11,283 nt of DNA from an uncultured Bacteroidota bacterium (GTDB taxonomy: Bacteria; Bacteroidota; Bacteroidia; Chitinophagales; Chitinophagaceae). Made by a program: the position numbers and the translations under genes. Positions 1-6,816 of this stretch are shown in pieces. A model generated the notes under the pieces. It did not search any database, was not told where the DNA came from, and saw only the letters and a list, made by a program, of their open reading frames with translations. The DNA is taken from positions 1-11,283 of the forward strand of contig CAIZMD010000338.1 in NCBI GenBank assembly GCA_903933995.1. The letters run 5' to 3'. Position 1 is the first letter of the stretch. Each line of letters begins with the position of its first letter.

Positions 1-290
1 AATAAAAAATAAAATAAGGTCAATGGAATGGCTGTAAACAACAATACTCTAGGAGGCAATGTATTTACTTGAAAAACACCCGAAAAACTCATGAACATTA
101 CATACAGATAATAAGAAGTATAAAAAAGAAATATCCTTGTGGGCAGCTTCTTTGCGTTTGTTTTATTAACAAAAACAGGTTGACTAACCGCTTTTTTTAC
201 AACTTGTACAATCATAAAAATTGGAACAAGAAAGCAAATTAAAAATAGAACTGAAAGCCAAGTAGGTACAGAATTTGTGAAAATATCCAT
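1..290 (-). CDS. Membrane protein, unrecognised, 3' end cut by window edge
   Basis: The ATG at 290 opens a frame with no stop for 96 codons and runs off the window. The protein is strongly hydrophobic: a first helix at about residues 10-31 (starting TWLSVLFLICF), a basic loop at about 34-50 rich in Lys and Asn, a second hydrophobic segment at about 53-68 (RIFLFYTSYYLYVMF), and a third starting near residue 83 at the edge. This implies an inner-membrane protein with at least three spanning segments. I recognise no family and no catalytic motif. It lies 79 bp downstream of the Crp/Fnr-type gene on the same strand, so the two may be co-transcribed and the regulator may control it (inference). 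The reading frame is well supported; the function is unknown. Confidence 0.7.
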   Translation of the reverse strand, partial: MDIFTNSVPTWLSVLFLICFLVPIFMIVQVVKKAVSQPVFVNKTNAKKLPTRIFLFYTSYYLYVMFMSFSGVFQVNTLPPRVLLFTAIPLTLFYFL

Positions 291-369
291 TGTTGTTTAT
301 TTAAACAGTTAAAGAATATTGCAAATGTTTAAAAACTATGATGGATTCTACTTGCCATTTGACAAGAAA

Positions 370-951
370 TTAATTGACGGCTATTTCTTTTCTAATTCTA
401 CTTAAAGAAGTGTCTGTAATGCCCAAATAGGATGCTATAATTTTCAAAGGGATATTCTGGAAAATTTCGGGATGTTTGCTCAAAAGCTTTAAATACCTAT
501 TTTCTGCACTGTCTTTTATCATTCCCAACATTCTCTCATGAAGAATAGAATAGTTAGTTACTAACATCATTCTTCCTAACTCTCTAAATTCAGGATAGTT
601 ATGAAAACAATTTTGGACGTTTTCATAACTCATTGTCCAAATTTTGCAGGGTGTTAAACATTGATAATTTTCACTAGTGGGTTTTTGCTTAAAAAATGAT
701 AAAAAATCGTTTACAAAACAAGGTGCAGAAAAAATATTTGTTGTTACTTCTACCCCGTTATTATCAAAAGTGTAGGAACGGATATAACCAGCTTCTAAAA
801 CAAATGTGGCTTTGGAAATTTTATTCTCTTTGAGCAAAAAATCATTTTTTAAAAATTCCATTGGTACAAACTGATCTGCAAAGAAAGCTGCCCTTTCAGC
901 AGGAATTGGCAATATTGAGCTGAAGTATCTTATCAGTATGTCTCTATTCAT
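370..951 (-). CDS. Crp/Fnr family transcriptional regulator
   Basis: This 193-residue protein has the usual length for Bacteroidota Crp/Fnr-like regulators. Residues about 20-120 form a cyclic-nucleotide-binding-like beta roll (KNDFLLKENKISKATFVLEAG, then a glycine-poor core). The C-terminal helix-turn-helix is seen at about 150-190, with PLKIIASYLGITDTSLSRIRK as the recognition region. The canonical cAMP phosphate-binding cassette (GE..R.A) is not visible, and no Fnr-type cysteine cluster is present, so it probably senses another small ligand or redox cue (inference). The ATG at 951 is preceded by a weak TAAGATTTG that resembles a -7 box with one extra base. It is followed by a membrane protein gene. 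The family call is firm; the ligand and targets are unknown. Confidence 0.9.
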   Translation of the reverse strand: MNRDILIRYFSSILPIPAERAAFFADQFVPMEFLKNDFLLKENKISKATFVLEAGYIRSYTFDNNGVEVTTNIFSAPCFVNDFLSFFKQKPTSENYQCLTPCKIWTMSYENVQNCFHNYPEFRELGRMMLVTNYSILHERMLGMIKDSAENRYLKLLSKHPEIFQNIPLKIIASYLGITDTSLSRIRKEIAVN

Positions 952-1057
952 TCTAGCAAATCTTAAAATGAGTTAATGGTAAAGACAAGTTACATAGTTT
1001 TCTACTATCATCGTTATTCATTAATCAAAATAGAAAATACTAAGTAATCAATAAAAA

Positions 1058-1678
1058 TTAGTGTCTGCACTTAAACCCAGACCACAATCCATCCAAACTT
1101 TGCCAAACTTTCTCTGTATAATCCTTAGGTGATAATTCATAAAAAACAAAGGTTTTGTCTTGCCCTTCACAGGATCTTAGATGTACTTTACAGTATAGTG
1201 CAATGGGTTTATTTGACATATAGTCAAGCATATAAATAGACCCATTAAATGTTTTTATATCAGCTTTTTGAGTAGCTACTTGTTTGAAAACGGTTCTAAC
1301 TTCTGTGGTATTAGTTAAAGACGCATCTCTTTTATTAACAGCAATCAGGCCGGTATAATATTCCTTTAAATTGGTTTCAATGATATTAGCAGTTAAGGTT
1401 TGTTTACCGTCTAAATACCATAAAAAAGCATAACTCCAATACTCTGCAGTTGCTGGCTTACTCCAACCAGGGGTAAATCTAATATCCTCTACTCCCTTGT
1501 ACAAAATCTTAGGTGCAAAAGAAATTGGGATTGGGAATCGTTCAACTTCCCATCCTGTTGGAATTTCCAAACTATATGGTGGCTCCCATTTTTTGGGATC
1601 AAATTCAGTTGAATCTGATTGGCTAAAGGAGCAAAAGGGCAGAAAGAAAAATAGTAATAGGAAACTGATATTTTTCAT
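1058..1678 (-). CDS. Secreted hypothetical protein
   Basis: This 206-residue protein begins with a clear signal peptide (MKNISFLLLFFFLPFCSFSQ, cleavage likely after the Gln at 20). It should therefore be periplasmic or surface exposed. A cysteine within the hydrophobic stretch (PFCSFS) makes a lipoprotein possible but not convincing. The mature part has Trp- and Tyr-rich segments (PTGWEVERFPIPISFAP, EYWSYAFLWYLDGK) and ends in KCRH. It looks like a compact alpha/beta domain, and I do not recognise the family. It lies 120 bp downstream of the MES-like hydrolase gene. That gap is AT-rich and contains only a weak TTACT/AGTAA hairpin, so the two could be separate transcription units. Coding status is well supported; the function is unknown. 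Confidence 0.75.
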   Translation of the reverse strand: MKNISFLLLFFFLPFCSFSQSDSTEFDPKKWEPPYSLEIPTGWEVERFPIPISFAPKILYKGVEDIRFTPGWSKPATAEYWSYAFLWYLDGKQTLTANIIETNLKEYYTGLIAVNKRDASLTNTTEVRTVFKQVATQKADIKTFNGSIYMLDYMSNKPIALYCKVHLRSCEGQDKTFVFYELSPKDYTEKVWQSLDGLWSGFKCRH

Positions 1679-1798
1679 TTTTTTGAGATATAGAAGTTTG
1701 TGAAAGACACTTAAATATAGTCAAAAACAGAAAATGAATTATTACTGAACTGCGTGTAAAGAATTACTGTTTAGTAAAACCATTTAAATTTCAAACCC

Positions 1799-2602
1799 TT
1801 ACTTCTGATGATAAATTTCTACCAAGATGTCCGCTAATTTAGTTGGCATAGAGAAAAATGGCGAATGACTGCTGGGAAGTTGGTACAACTTTTTAATAGA
1901 AACATTATGGGCAATACTAGATTTGTCTAAATCCTTAGCCTCTGTGCAAAGAATATAGTACTTTGGCATTTTTCCATAAATATTATCTGATACCTGAACT
2001 GGTGTTCCATTGGTAGCAGTTGCTTGCCAAGTTAACTTTGCTTTTGCAAAAGCCTGATCTTCTTTGCTGCAGTCATGAAAAAAATGTGTTTCCACAATTG
2101 CAGGATTCCACTGAAATGCTTGAAAATTAGCAGTAAACAGCATGACGGGAGTAGCATTGTCCATAGCTACCACTTTACTATTTTTCATAGCTTGTGCTGC
2201 CAATTCCCTAACAGACTGCCCATTTTGTGGCATAAATGCGTCTAGAAAAATCAGTTTATCAACTTTGCTTGATCCAAGTAATTCAGCAGCTTGTGCAATA
2301 ACAACTCCCCCACTTGAATGTCCTACAAGGATTACTTTTCCTTCAACAGCATTGGCCGCTTTTTTTACAGCTTCCGCATCATCCATCAAAGTTTGAGTAA
2401 ACAACTTTGAAGTATCATTGCCGTGACTAGGTAAATCAATTGCTACCGCATTGATTTTTTGATCGCTTAATATTGGGATGATTTTGGTCCAACACCAGGC
2501 GCCATGTCCTGCACCGTGTACCAAAATAATGGTCTTATTAGTTTGACCATCAACTAAACTTAGCATAGCAAATTGAATTATAATTAACAATTTAAGTTTC
2601 AT
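1799..2602 (-). CDS. Secreted alpha/beta hydrolase, MES/hydroxynitrile-lyase-like esterase
   Basis: The protein has 267 residues with a signal peptide (residues 1-20, ending LVDGQ), so it should act in the periplasm or outside. The alpha/beta-hydrolase fold is evident: the oxyanion-hole region HGAGHGAWCW (29-38), the DLPSHG strand-turn (56-61), the nucleophile elbow GHSSGG with Ser96, and the catalytic His246 in SSHSPFF. This pattern (HGAxHGAWCW, GHSxGG, HxPFFS) matches the plant methylesterase/hydroxynitrile lyase group and its bacterial EstC-like relatives, which cleave small esters. The usual acid sits in a CTEDK-type motif; here the segment reads CTEAKDLD (219-226), so the acid is displaced to Asp224 or Asp226, or lost. 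It follows the AraC-type regulator by 63 bp and is its likely target or operon partner. The substrate is unknown. Confidence 0.88.
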   Translation of the reverse strand: MKLKLLIIIQFAMLSLVDGQTNKTIILVHGAGHGAWCWTKIIPILSDQKINAVAIDLPSHGNDTSKLFTQTLMDDAEAVKKAANAVEGKVILVGHSSGGVVIAQAAELLGSSKVDKLIFLDAFMPQNGQSVRELAAQAMKNSKVVAMDNATPVMLFTANFQAFQWNPAIVETHFFHDCSKEDQAFAKAKLTWQATATNGTPVQVSDNIYGKMPKYYILCTEAKDLDKSSIAHNVSIKKLYQLPSSHSPFFSMPTKLADILVEIYHQK

Positions 2603-2665
2603 GTTCCTATTTTTTACAAAAATGAGCCAACTAGTACTTTGCTTATTGGTAAAAAAAGGACTTTC

Positions 2666-3535
2666 TTAAAACAAGACTAGCTCTTTAAATCGATGGTCAT
2701 AAATTTGCTTTGCAACACCCAAGAGCATTTCAGGAGATTTTGGTTCAATTTGCTGATGGAACATCACCGGCGTGTAATTGGTAAATAATAGGTATTCCTT
2801 AGAAAGGTGCTGATAGTCATAATAACCAGATTCCACTGCTATTTTTAGCCAATCCCATTGCGGGTTGGCATTCTTAATATTATAAGCCTTATGGAATCTC
2901 ATAATATTCAAATACATTTTGGGATTGACCCCTATTTTTTCAATGAAATTTCTTTTGAATTGTTTTTCGCTGAGATGGTATTCTTTAGCCAATTTTTGAA
3001 CTGTTACATTTGTTAGCTCAGGAAGTCTTTTCTTGAAAATCTCATCTATTCTCAAGTCACTAATTTTTGACTTTAGCACTAACTGAAGTATGAATGATTC
3101 CCCAATTTTAACCATTGCATCTCTTGATTGGGCATGTTCCAACTGATCAATATAGGTTTTAATCCAATTTCCAAAAATGAAATGCGCATCAATAAAGTTG
3201 TTTGCTAGATGACTATTGGGTATTCCAGTAAGTTTATAAAAGGCCGTTGGCTTGAACACAATTTGAAAATTGAAAATCTCACCAGAACCGCTAAATATAA
3301 AGGGTTGTAATTGTTGTCCTGAAATAAAACATCTATGGTTCAATTCCGTAGAAGTTTCACCAGTAGGTTTGATTTCTTGCGCCCCTTTAACAACGCAATG
3401 CAAGACCATTTCAGGTTTGGGTACATAAAATTTTGAAAATCTAGGAATCTCTTTTGAGGGATGAATATGTACAACTCTAAAGCACTTGACATAGTCTGAC
3501 AAGGAAGGGCTAGGTAAAATGTCTTTGATTTCCAT
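2666..3535 (-). CDS. AraC family transcriptional regulator
   Basis: This 289-residue protein has an N-terminal sensor-like domain (about 1-170; PKPEMVLHCVVKG and a strand-rich region typical of Bacteroidota AraC relatives) and a C-terminal AraC DNA-binding domain (about 180-265). Both HTH units are visible: TVQKLAKEYHLSEKQFKRNF for the first and IAVESGYYDYQHLSKEYLLF...TPVMF for the second. The linker VNPKMYLNIMRFHKA is the conserved inter-HTH helix. The gene lies directly upstream of the secreted MES-like hydrolase, a common regulator plus enzyme arrangement. A perfect 6-bp-arm dyad starts 5 bp upstream of its ATG and might be an autoregulatory site. The family call is firm; the inducer is unknown. 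Confidence 0.92.
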   Translation of the reverse strand: MEIKDILPSPSLSDYVKCFRVVHIHPSKEIPRFSKFYVPKPEMVLHCVVKGAQEIKPTGETSTELNHRCFISGQQLQPFIFSGSGEIFNFQIVFKPTAFYKLTGIPNSHLANNFIDAHFIFGNWIKTYIDQLEHAQSRDAMVKIGESFILQLVLKSKISDLRIDEIFKKRLPELTNVTVQKLAKEYHLSEKQFKRNFIEKIGVNPKMYLNIMRFHKAYNIKNANPQWDWLKIAVESGYYDYQHLSKEYLLFTNYTPVMFHQQIEPKSPEMLLGVAKQIYDHRFKELVLF

Positions 3536-3539
3536 GGGT

Positions 3540-3554
3540 AATTGTGGAACAATT
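3540..3554. promoter_or_regulatory. Candidate operator dyad before the AraC-type gene
   Basis: AATTGT-GGA-ACAATT is a perfect 6-bp-arm inverted repeat with a 3-bp centre, ending 5 bp before the regulator ATG. It would overlap or lie just downstream of the promoter, which fits repression. AT-rich dyads of this size also arise by chance, and I see no second copy before the neighbouring hydrolase. Confidence 0.25.
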
Positions 3555-3573
3555 TAGGGATTTAGCATTGTAT

Positions 3574-3682
3574 CTACTCTTTCAGCAATGCTTGTATTTT
3601 CAGATTAATGGCATCCCTACTCAATAGCGCATCCTTCAAAGGAAGCCCCTCTTTCATCCCAGGTCTTTTGTGGCCAATCTAG
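3574..3682 (-). other. Out-of-frame C-terminal tail of the SGNH hydrolase
   Basis: Reading the minus strand one base ahead from the CTAGATTGG site (about 3674-3682) gives GHKRPGMKEGLPLKDALL followed by SRDAINLKIQALLKE and a stop. Removing one base at this site joins it to give ...HPND-L-I-GHKRPG. The tail has the look of a real helix (alternating Leu/Ile with Lys/Glu), whereas the current in-frame tail does not. The repaired protein would have about 251 residues. Confidence 0.6.
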
Positions 3683-4330
3683 GTCATTGGGATGAACACC
3701 GTCTTTGGCAAATAGAAAAGCAGTATCAACCAAGCGGCGGTCTTCTAAGAATTTTTTCATGGGGCCATGAAGGTCTAAGACATCCCATTTCATGGAATAC
3801 CTAGAACTGATAAGCCAATCTGAATAGAGATCCAGCACATTGGCATAAGCTTCCCCTTTTCTTGGATCATAGACGGGTGGAGTAATATGAACAATGGGTG
3901 CACCAGTGGCAAGCACCTGCTCATGCAACTGTTTAATACCGTCTTTGAACTTTTGAAAACGATCATCATCAAATGGCAGATAAATGCCATCGTTCATACC
4001 GTAACAGGCAAAAATCAAATCGGGTTTAATGTTGGTCAATGCTCTTTCTAATCGCTCCTGTAAAACCGGACGTGGAAACTTTCCACCAGCATGATTGGGT
4101 TCAGACAATCCAGAAACCGTTTCACTGGGCAGTCCCAGGTTAATAATTTCAAAATTTCTTTGGGGATATTTCACCGTTAGATAAGCGTCAATAAAGGAAA
4201 TGTATTTGCCGTTGTAGGTGATGCTGTTTCCTAGAAATAGAATGCGTTTAACGCTATCAGGGATGGTATAATTTTGGGCATAGGTTTGAACACTAAGCAG
4301 GATTAGGACTATGTATAGGATGCGTTTCAT
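3617..4330 (-). CDS. Secreted SGNH/GDSL hydrolase, apparently frameshifted near its 3' end
   Basis: The ATG at 4330 starts MKRILYIVLILLSVQTYAQ, a clean signal peptide; a TTG nine bases upstream is less likely. The protein has 237 residues in the open frame. All SGNH blocks are present: nucleophile Ser36 in FLGNSITYNG, a block II Gly in NLGLPSET, Asn113 in GMNDG, and Asp210/His213 in KDGVHPND. It should hydrolyse an ester or acetyl group, plausibly on a glycan (family knowledge). After HPNDL the sequence changes to an unfamiliar tail (DWPQKTWDERGASFEGCAIE). The +1 frame instead gives IGHKRPGMKEGLPLKDALL and an amphipathic helix ending at a TAG at 3574, which looks like the natural C-terminus. 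The catalytic residues precede the break, so activity may survive. The cause may be an indel, a sequencing error or, less likely, recoding. Confidence 0.85.
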   Translation of the reverse strand: MKRILYIVLILLSVQTYAQNYTIPDSVKRILFLGNSITYNGKYISFIDAYLTVKYPQRNFEIINLGLPSETVSGLSEPNHAGGKFPRPVLQERLERALTNIKPDLIFACYGMNDGIYLPFDDDRFQKFKDGIKQLHEQVLATGAPIVHITPPVYDPRKGEAYANVLDLYSDWLISSRYSMKWDVLDLHGPMKKFLEDRRLVDTAFLFAKDGVHPNDLDWPQKTWDERGASFEGCAIE

Positions 4331-4350
4331 GAAAAACAAACTTGGTACGT

Positions 4351-4410
4351 TTTGATTTGGTTAAGTCATTTCAGCTGGCGCGATGCCAATTGAAAGTTAA
4401 TCAAATCAAA
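4351..4410. repeat. Long imperfect inverted repeat enclosing a GCTGGCGCGAT element
   Basis: The left arm TTTGATTTGGTTAA (4351-4364) and right arm TTAATCAAATCAAA (4397-4410) match at 13 of 14 positions, and the exception is a G·T that would be a wobble pair in RNA read from the plus strand. The 32-bp centre contains repeat copy A. It lies between the stop of the 4433 hydrolase and the start of the SGNH gene. It could be a terminator-like hairpin, although the stem is AT-rich and has no strong T-tract, or the ends of a very small mobile element. Confidence 0.5.
4369..4395 (+). repeat. Dispersed repeat, copy A (GCTGGCGCGAT core)
   Basis: The core GCTGGCGCGAT occupies 4374-4384. It is flanked by TTTCA (4369-4373) and TGAAA (4391-4395), which are perfect complements. 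A smaller TGGC/GCCA stem is also possible inside. The GC-rich core stands out in an AT-rich intergenic gap. Three further exact core copies lie at 5518, 7839 and 10769. Confidence 0.7.
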
Positions 4411-4432
4411 TTAAAACGGATGGCTTAATTCA

Positions 4433-5317
4433 CTAACTCCATTTAAGATTTGAATCATATTGTTTGTCAATTGGAAAAACAGCATCATCAGCACTGATAA
4501 AACTGAGTAAATCAGCATTTAGTTGTTCTTTTTCTGTGATAAACAAACCATGCGGCGCATTTGCATAGACAAGGTATTTGGCATGGGGAACTAAGGCTGC
4601 TGTTTTATTTCCCGATATATTAATGGGAACAGTTTTATCGGCATCGCCATGAATGATTAATACAGGCACCGTTATTTTTTTTACGTCTTCCCTGAAATCC
4701 GTTTCTGAGAATGAACGTACACAATCAACCGTTGCTTTAGCAGAACTGTTTAAGCATAAGATTTGATTCCACTGTAATAATGCATTGCTTACGGGTTGAT
4801 TAATCATAGAGAATCCGTAAAAATCTTGTCCAAATTCAATTAAAAATGCCGGGCGATCTTCAGAAATTTGATCAATCATGCTGTCAAATATTTCCTTTTC
4901 TACTCCTTCGGTATTATCAGCTGCTTTAAGCAGATAAGGCGTTACAGAGCTAATGAGAACAACCTTCTCAATTTTGTCTTCGCCATATTTACCTATGTAT
5001 CGGGCAATTTCACCACCACCCATAGAAAAGCCAACAAGGACAACGGATGATAGATTTAGATGTACTATCAAATCGTTTAAATCATCTGCAAGGGTGTTGT
5101 AATCATAACTCTCCCAAGGTCTATCAGACTTACCAAACCCTCTACGGTCATAAGCAATACAACGCAAATGGTGTTTGGGAAGTTCTGCCAATTGGTATTC
5201 CCACATTTCATGGTTCAACGGCCAACCATGAATAAAGATTACAGGCTTACCTGATCCATATTCCTGATAAAAAATGTTTACTGGGGTATTAGCTGACGTT
5301 GATGTTATAAAACTCAT
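4433..5317 (-). CDS. Alpha/beta hydrolase, non-heme chloroperoxidase/arylesterase-like
   Basis: The frame is open from a GTG at 5368, but the ATG at 5317 (MSFITSTSANTPVNIFYQEYG) matches the usual start of this family and is chosen. The result is 294 residues with no signal peptide, so it is cytoplasmic. Motifs are FIHGWPLNHEMW (oxyanion region, 28-39), YDRRGFGKSDRP (56-67), nucleophile Ser98 in GFSMGGGE, the acid at Asp225/Asp227 in IIHGDADKTVP (most likely Asp227), and His256 in APHGLF. This set is typical of cofactor-free haloperoxidases and arylesterases, whose physiological role is usually ester or lactone hydrolysis. About 20 residues extend past the normal end of the domain (ADDAVFPIDKQYDSN...). 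Intergenic repeats lie on both sides, so it is probably transcribed alone. Confidence 0.9.
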   Translation of the reverse strand: MSFITSTSANTPVNIFYQEYGSGKPVIFIHGWPLNHEMWEYQLAELPKHHLRCIAYDRRGFGKSDRPWESYDYNTLADDLNDLIVHLNLSSVVLVGFSMGGGEIARYIGKYGEDKIEKVVLISSVTPYLLKAADNTEGVEKEIFDSMIDQISEDRPAFLIEFGQDFYGFSMINQPVSNALLQWNQILCLNSSAKATVDCVRSFSETDFREDVKKITVPVLIIHGDADKTVPINISGNKTAALVPHAKYLVYANAPHGLFITEKEQLNADLLSFISADDAVFPIDKQYDSNLKWS

Positions 5318-5595
5318 TAGATGGTGCTTTAGTTCACTTGTACATATATCTGTACAAAGCTGCAGCACCTATCAGTGGCAAGCATTACAAAGACCTTCAA
5401 AAGAGTTACATCATTTACGCTTTAGTATTAATTGCTTTAGTAGCAGTTTCAGATATCCAACGGGTTCTTGATCATCGTGTAGCAGGTAATAGGCATTATT
5501 TGAGAGAAGAGGGATTGGCTGGCGCGATAGTCAATGAGAGAGAACTGTTTATTCTTTTTCAAAGTTTGATAGTCATATTTGTCGTAATTGAATAG
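5311..5595 (+). other. Possible short coding remnant on the plus strand
   Basis: The plus strand has an open frame from 5311 to a stop at 5593-5595, with no ATG near its beginning (a TTG at 5338 is the first candidate). The middle part, about 5360-5520, reads like protein: KAAAPISGKHYKDLQK, then a hydrophobic helix (SYIIYALVLIALVAV) and a charged tail (SDIQRVLDHRVAGNRHYLREEG). It fills most of the 241-bp gap between two minus-strand genes and runs through repeat copy B and into the 3' end of the porin gene. I recognise no family. It could be the C-terminal debris of a lost membrane protein or a chance open frame. Confidence 0.25.
5514..5535 (+). repeat. Dispersed repeat, copy B (GCTGGCGCGAT core)
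   Basis: The core is at 5518-5528, flanked by ATTG (5514-5517) and CAAT (5532-5535). Downstream bases AGTCAATGAGAG resemble copy D's GGTCAAAGAGGG, so copies B and D share similarity beyond the core. It lies between the porin stop and the start of the chloroperoxidase-like gene. Confidence 0.7.
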
Positions 5596-6614
5596 TTATT
5601 AATTTCATTTACAAATATTTTGTCTTTTGACTGAAACATTTTTCCTTCAATTCTACATTTTATTTTGTCATTTAGATCATAGTCAAGATTGGAAGAAAAT
5701 CCAAAAGTTTGAAAGCCATTTGTTGTACCTGTAGTAATAATAATTTGTTTTGGGTCACTATAGTATTCTCCTCGAATTGCAATTCTTGTTTTTTCGTTTA
5801 TACTTTGCTTGATTATTAAAACTGGCGAGTACCAAGTTCCATAAGTAGTTGGATTAAATTTATCCCTTCCAATGTCAAAACCTGCAATAATTCCAAACTT
5901 ATTGGTGGGTTCGTATTGCAAGTAAAAGTTATGAAATTGTCTAATAGCATTAATACTATCAGGTTTGTCGGTACCAAAAAATGTGCTGTAATTAAGAAGT
6001 AATTTTTTAGACAGCTTATAGTTTATTTGTGTTCCAAATGAAGGTTTTTGAATGTAATTTGGTTTGCTAATTTTTTGCCAACCATTTAGATATAAAGCTG
6101 ATAGGTTTAATTTTTCATTTTTTGAAGTGTAGCTTAATTTAATGCCTGTTTCATAATAAGGTGAGTTTTCTGCAAGTAAACTTCTAGTCAATGTCCAACA
6201 GTCGGCACTTACAGCACTTTCAAAACCAATATGTGAAGGCATAATTCCAGCGTCTAACCATATATTTTGTTTTTGTGATAGTTTAACACCAATATTTGCT
6301 TCATATATGAATTGAGCCCAGGTTGGTTCAGAACTCAGGTTGTACAGAGCATAATTTCCTGCCATTAGTCCAAGGTTGGCTCTGTAATTTTTATCTAGAT
6401 AGTTTGCTTTTAATAAAATTAGATTAGCATTTAATTCATTGTGCCGTTTATGATTGTAAAGGAAATTTGACTTTTCATGGTTTTGAGGATTTGAAAAATC
6501 ATAACTATAATACAATTCACCATAGGCGCTAAAATTCAATTTTTTCAAACCATCATTTTGAGAAAATGTTTTTAAAGCTATTAAAAGTAAAAAAAGTGAA
6601 AATCTAAACTTCAT
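5559..6614 (-). CDS. Outer-membrane beta-barrel porin, BBP2-like
   Basis: The protein has 351 residues with a signal peptide (MKFRFSLFLLLIALKTFSQ). The mature part is a run of alternating amphipathic strands rich in Tyr, Phe, Asn and Lys (FSAYGELYYSYDF near the start; INNYSITTNMTIKL at the end). Features shared with Bacteroidota putative porins of the BBP2 type (PF07642-like) include the opening GELYYSYDF..P, the segment WLDAGIMPSHIGFESAVS, the SPYYETGIKLSY strand, and late strands containing GIIAGFDIGRDK and IAIRGEYYSDP. It should sit in the outer membrane as a passive channel; the substrate is not predictable. About 200 bp separate it from the ConA-like gene, with a possible terminator between them, so it is probably its own unit. 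Confidence 0.85.
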   Translation of the reverse strand: MKFRFSLFLLLIALKTFSQNDGLKKLNFSAYGELYYSYDFSNPQNHEKSNFLYNHKRHNELNANLILLKANYLDKNYRANLGLMAGNYALYNLSSEPTWAQFIYEANIGVKLSQKQNIWLDAGIMPSHIGFESAVSADCWTLTRSLLAENSPYYETGIKLSYTSKNEKLNLSALYLNGWQKISKPNYIQKPSFGTQINYKLSKKLLLNYSTFFGTDKPDSINAIRQFHNFYLQYEPTNKFGIIAGFDIGRDKFNPTTYGTWYSPVLIIKQSINEKTRIAIRGEYYSDPKQIIITTGTTNGFQTFGFSSNLDYDLNDKIKCRIEGKMFQSKDKIFVNEINNYSITTNMTIKL

Positions 6615-6750
6615 TTTTCGTCTGTTGTATGTTTTTGGTTTTTTTTAGAATGGCTACCAGTATTGGGGTTTTAATAAATGCAATTTGTGGTTTAAGCGTA
6701 TTAAAAAATAGGAATATTAAAACTGAAAATCGTATTACAATATACTTTAG

Positions 6751-6803
6751 AAAAAAATGCTTTTGAAGTCTTAACTACAAGTTTTCACAGCGCTTGCAGC
6801 TTC
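6751..6803 (-). terminator. Terminator-like hairpin after the ConA-like gene
   Basis: On the minus strand, CTGCAAG (6793-6799) pairs with CTTGTAG (6775-6781) with one G·U. An outer GAAG/CTTC pair extends the stem across a bulge, and a run of seven T lies at 6751-6757. The T-run is about 17 bases from the inner stem, longer than in a textbook intrinsic terminator, so this is a tentative call. Confidence 0.35.
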
Positions 6804-6816
6804 TCCATAATAGTCT

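Noticed and set aside
953..989. -7/-33 promoter for the Crp/Fnr gene (TAAGATTTG with CTTG)
   Set aside because: The -7 box has one extra base and the implied start would be nearly leaderless, so it is mentioned only as weak support in the gene entry.
998..1037. TTTTCTA/TAGAAAA inverted repeat upstream of the Crp/Fnr gene
   Set aside because: A 7-bp pure AT-type stem with a 26-base loop is expected by chance in such AT-rich DNA.
3340..3552. Minus-strand ORF of 70 codons over the start of the AraC-type gene
   Set aside because: It is a shadow of the regulator in another frame, with no recognisable features.
5318..5368. GTG start for the chloroperoxidase-like hydrolase
   Set aside because: The extra 17 residues are absent from the typical start of this family, and the ATG at 5317 begins the expected MSFITS..-type N-terminus.
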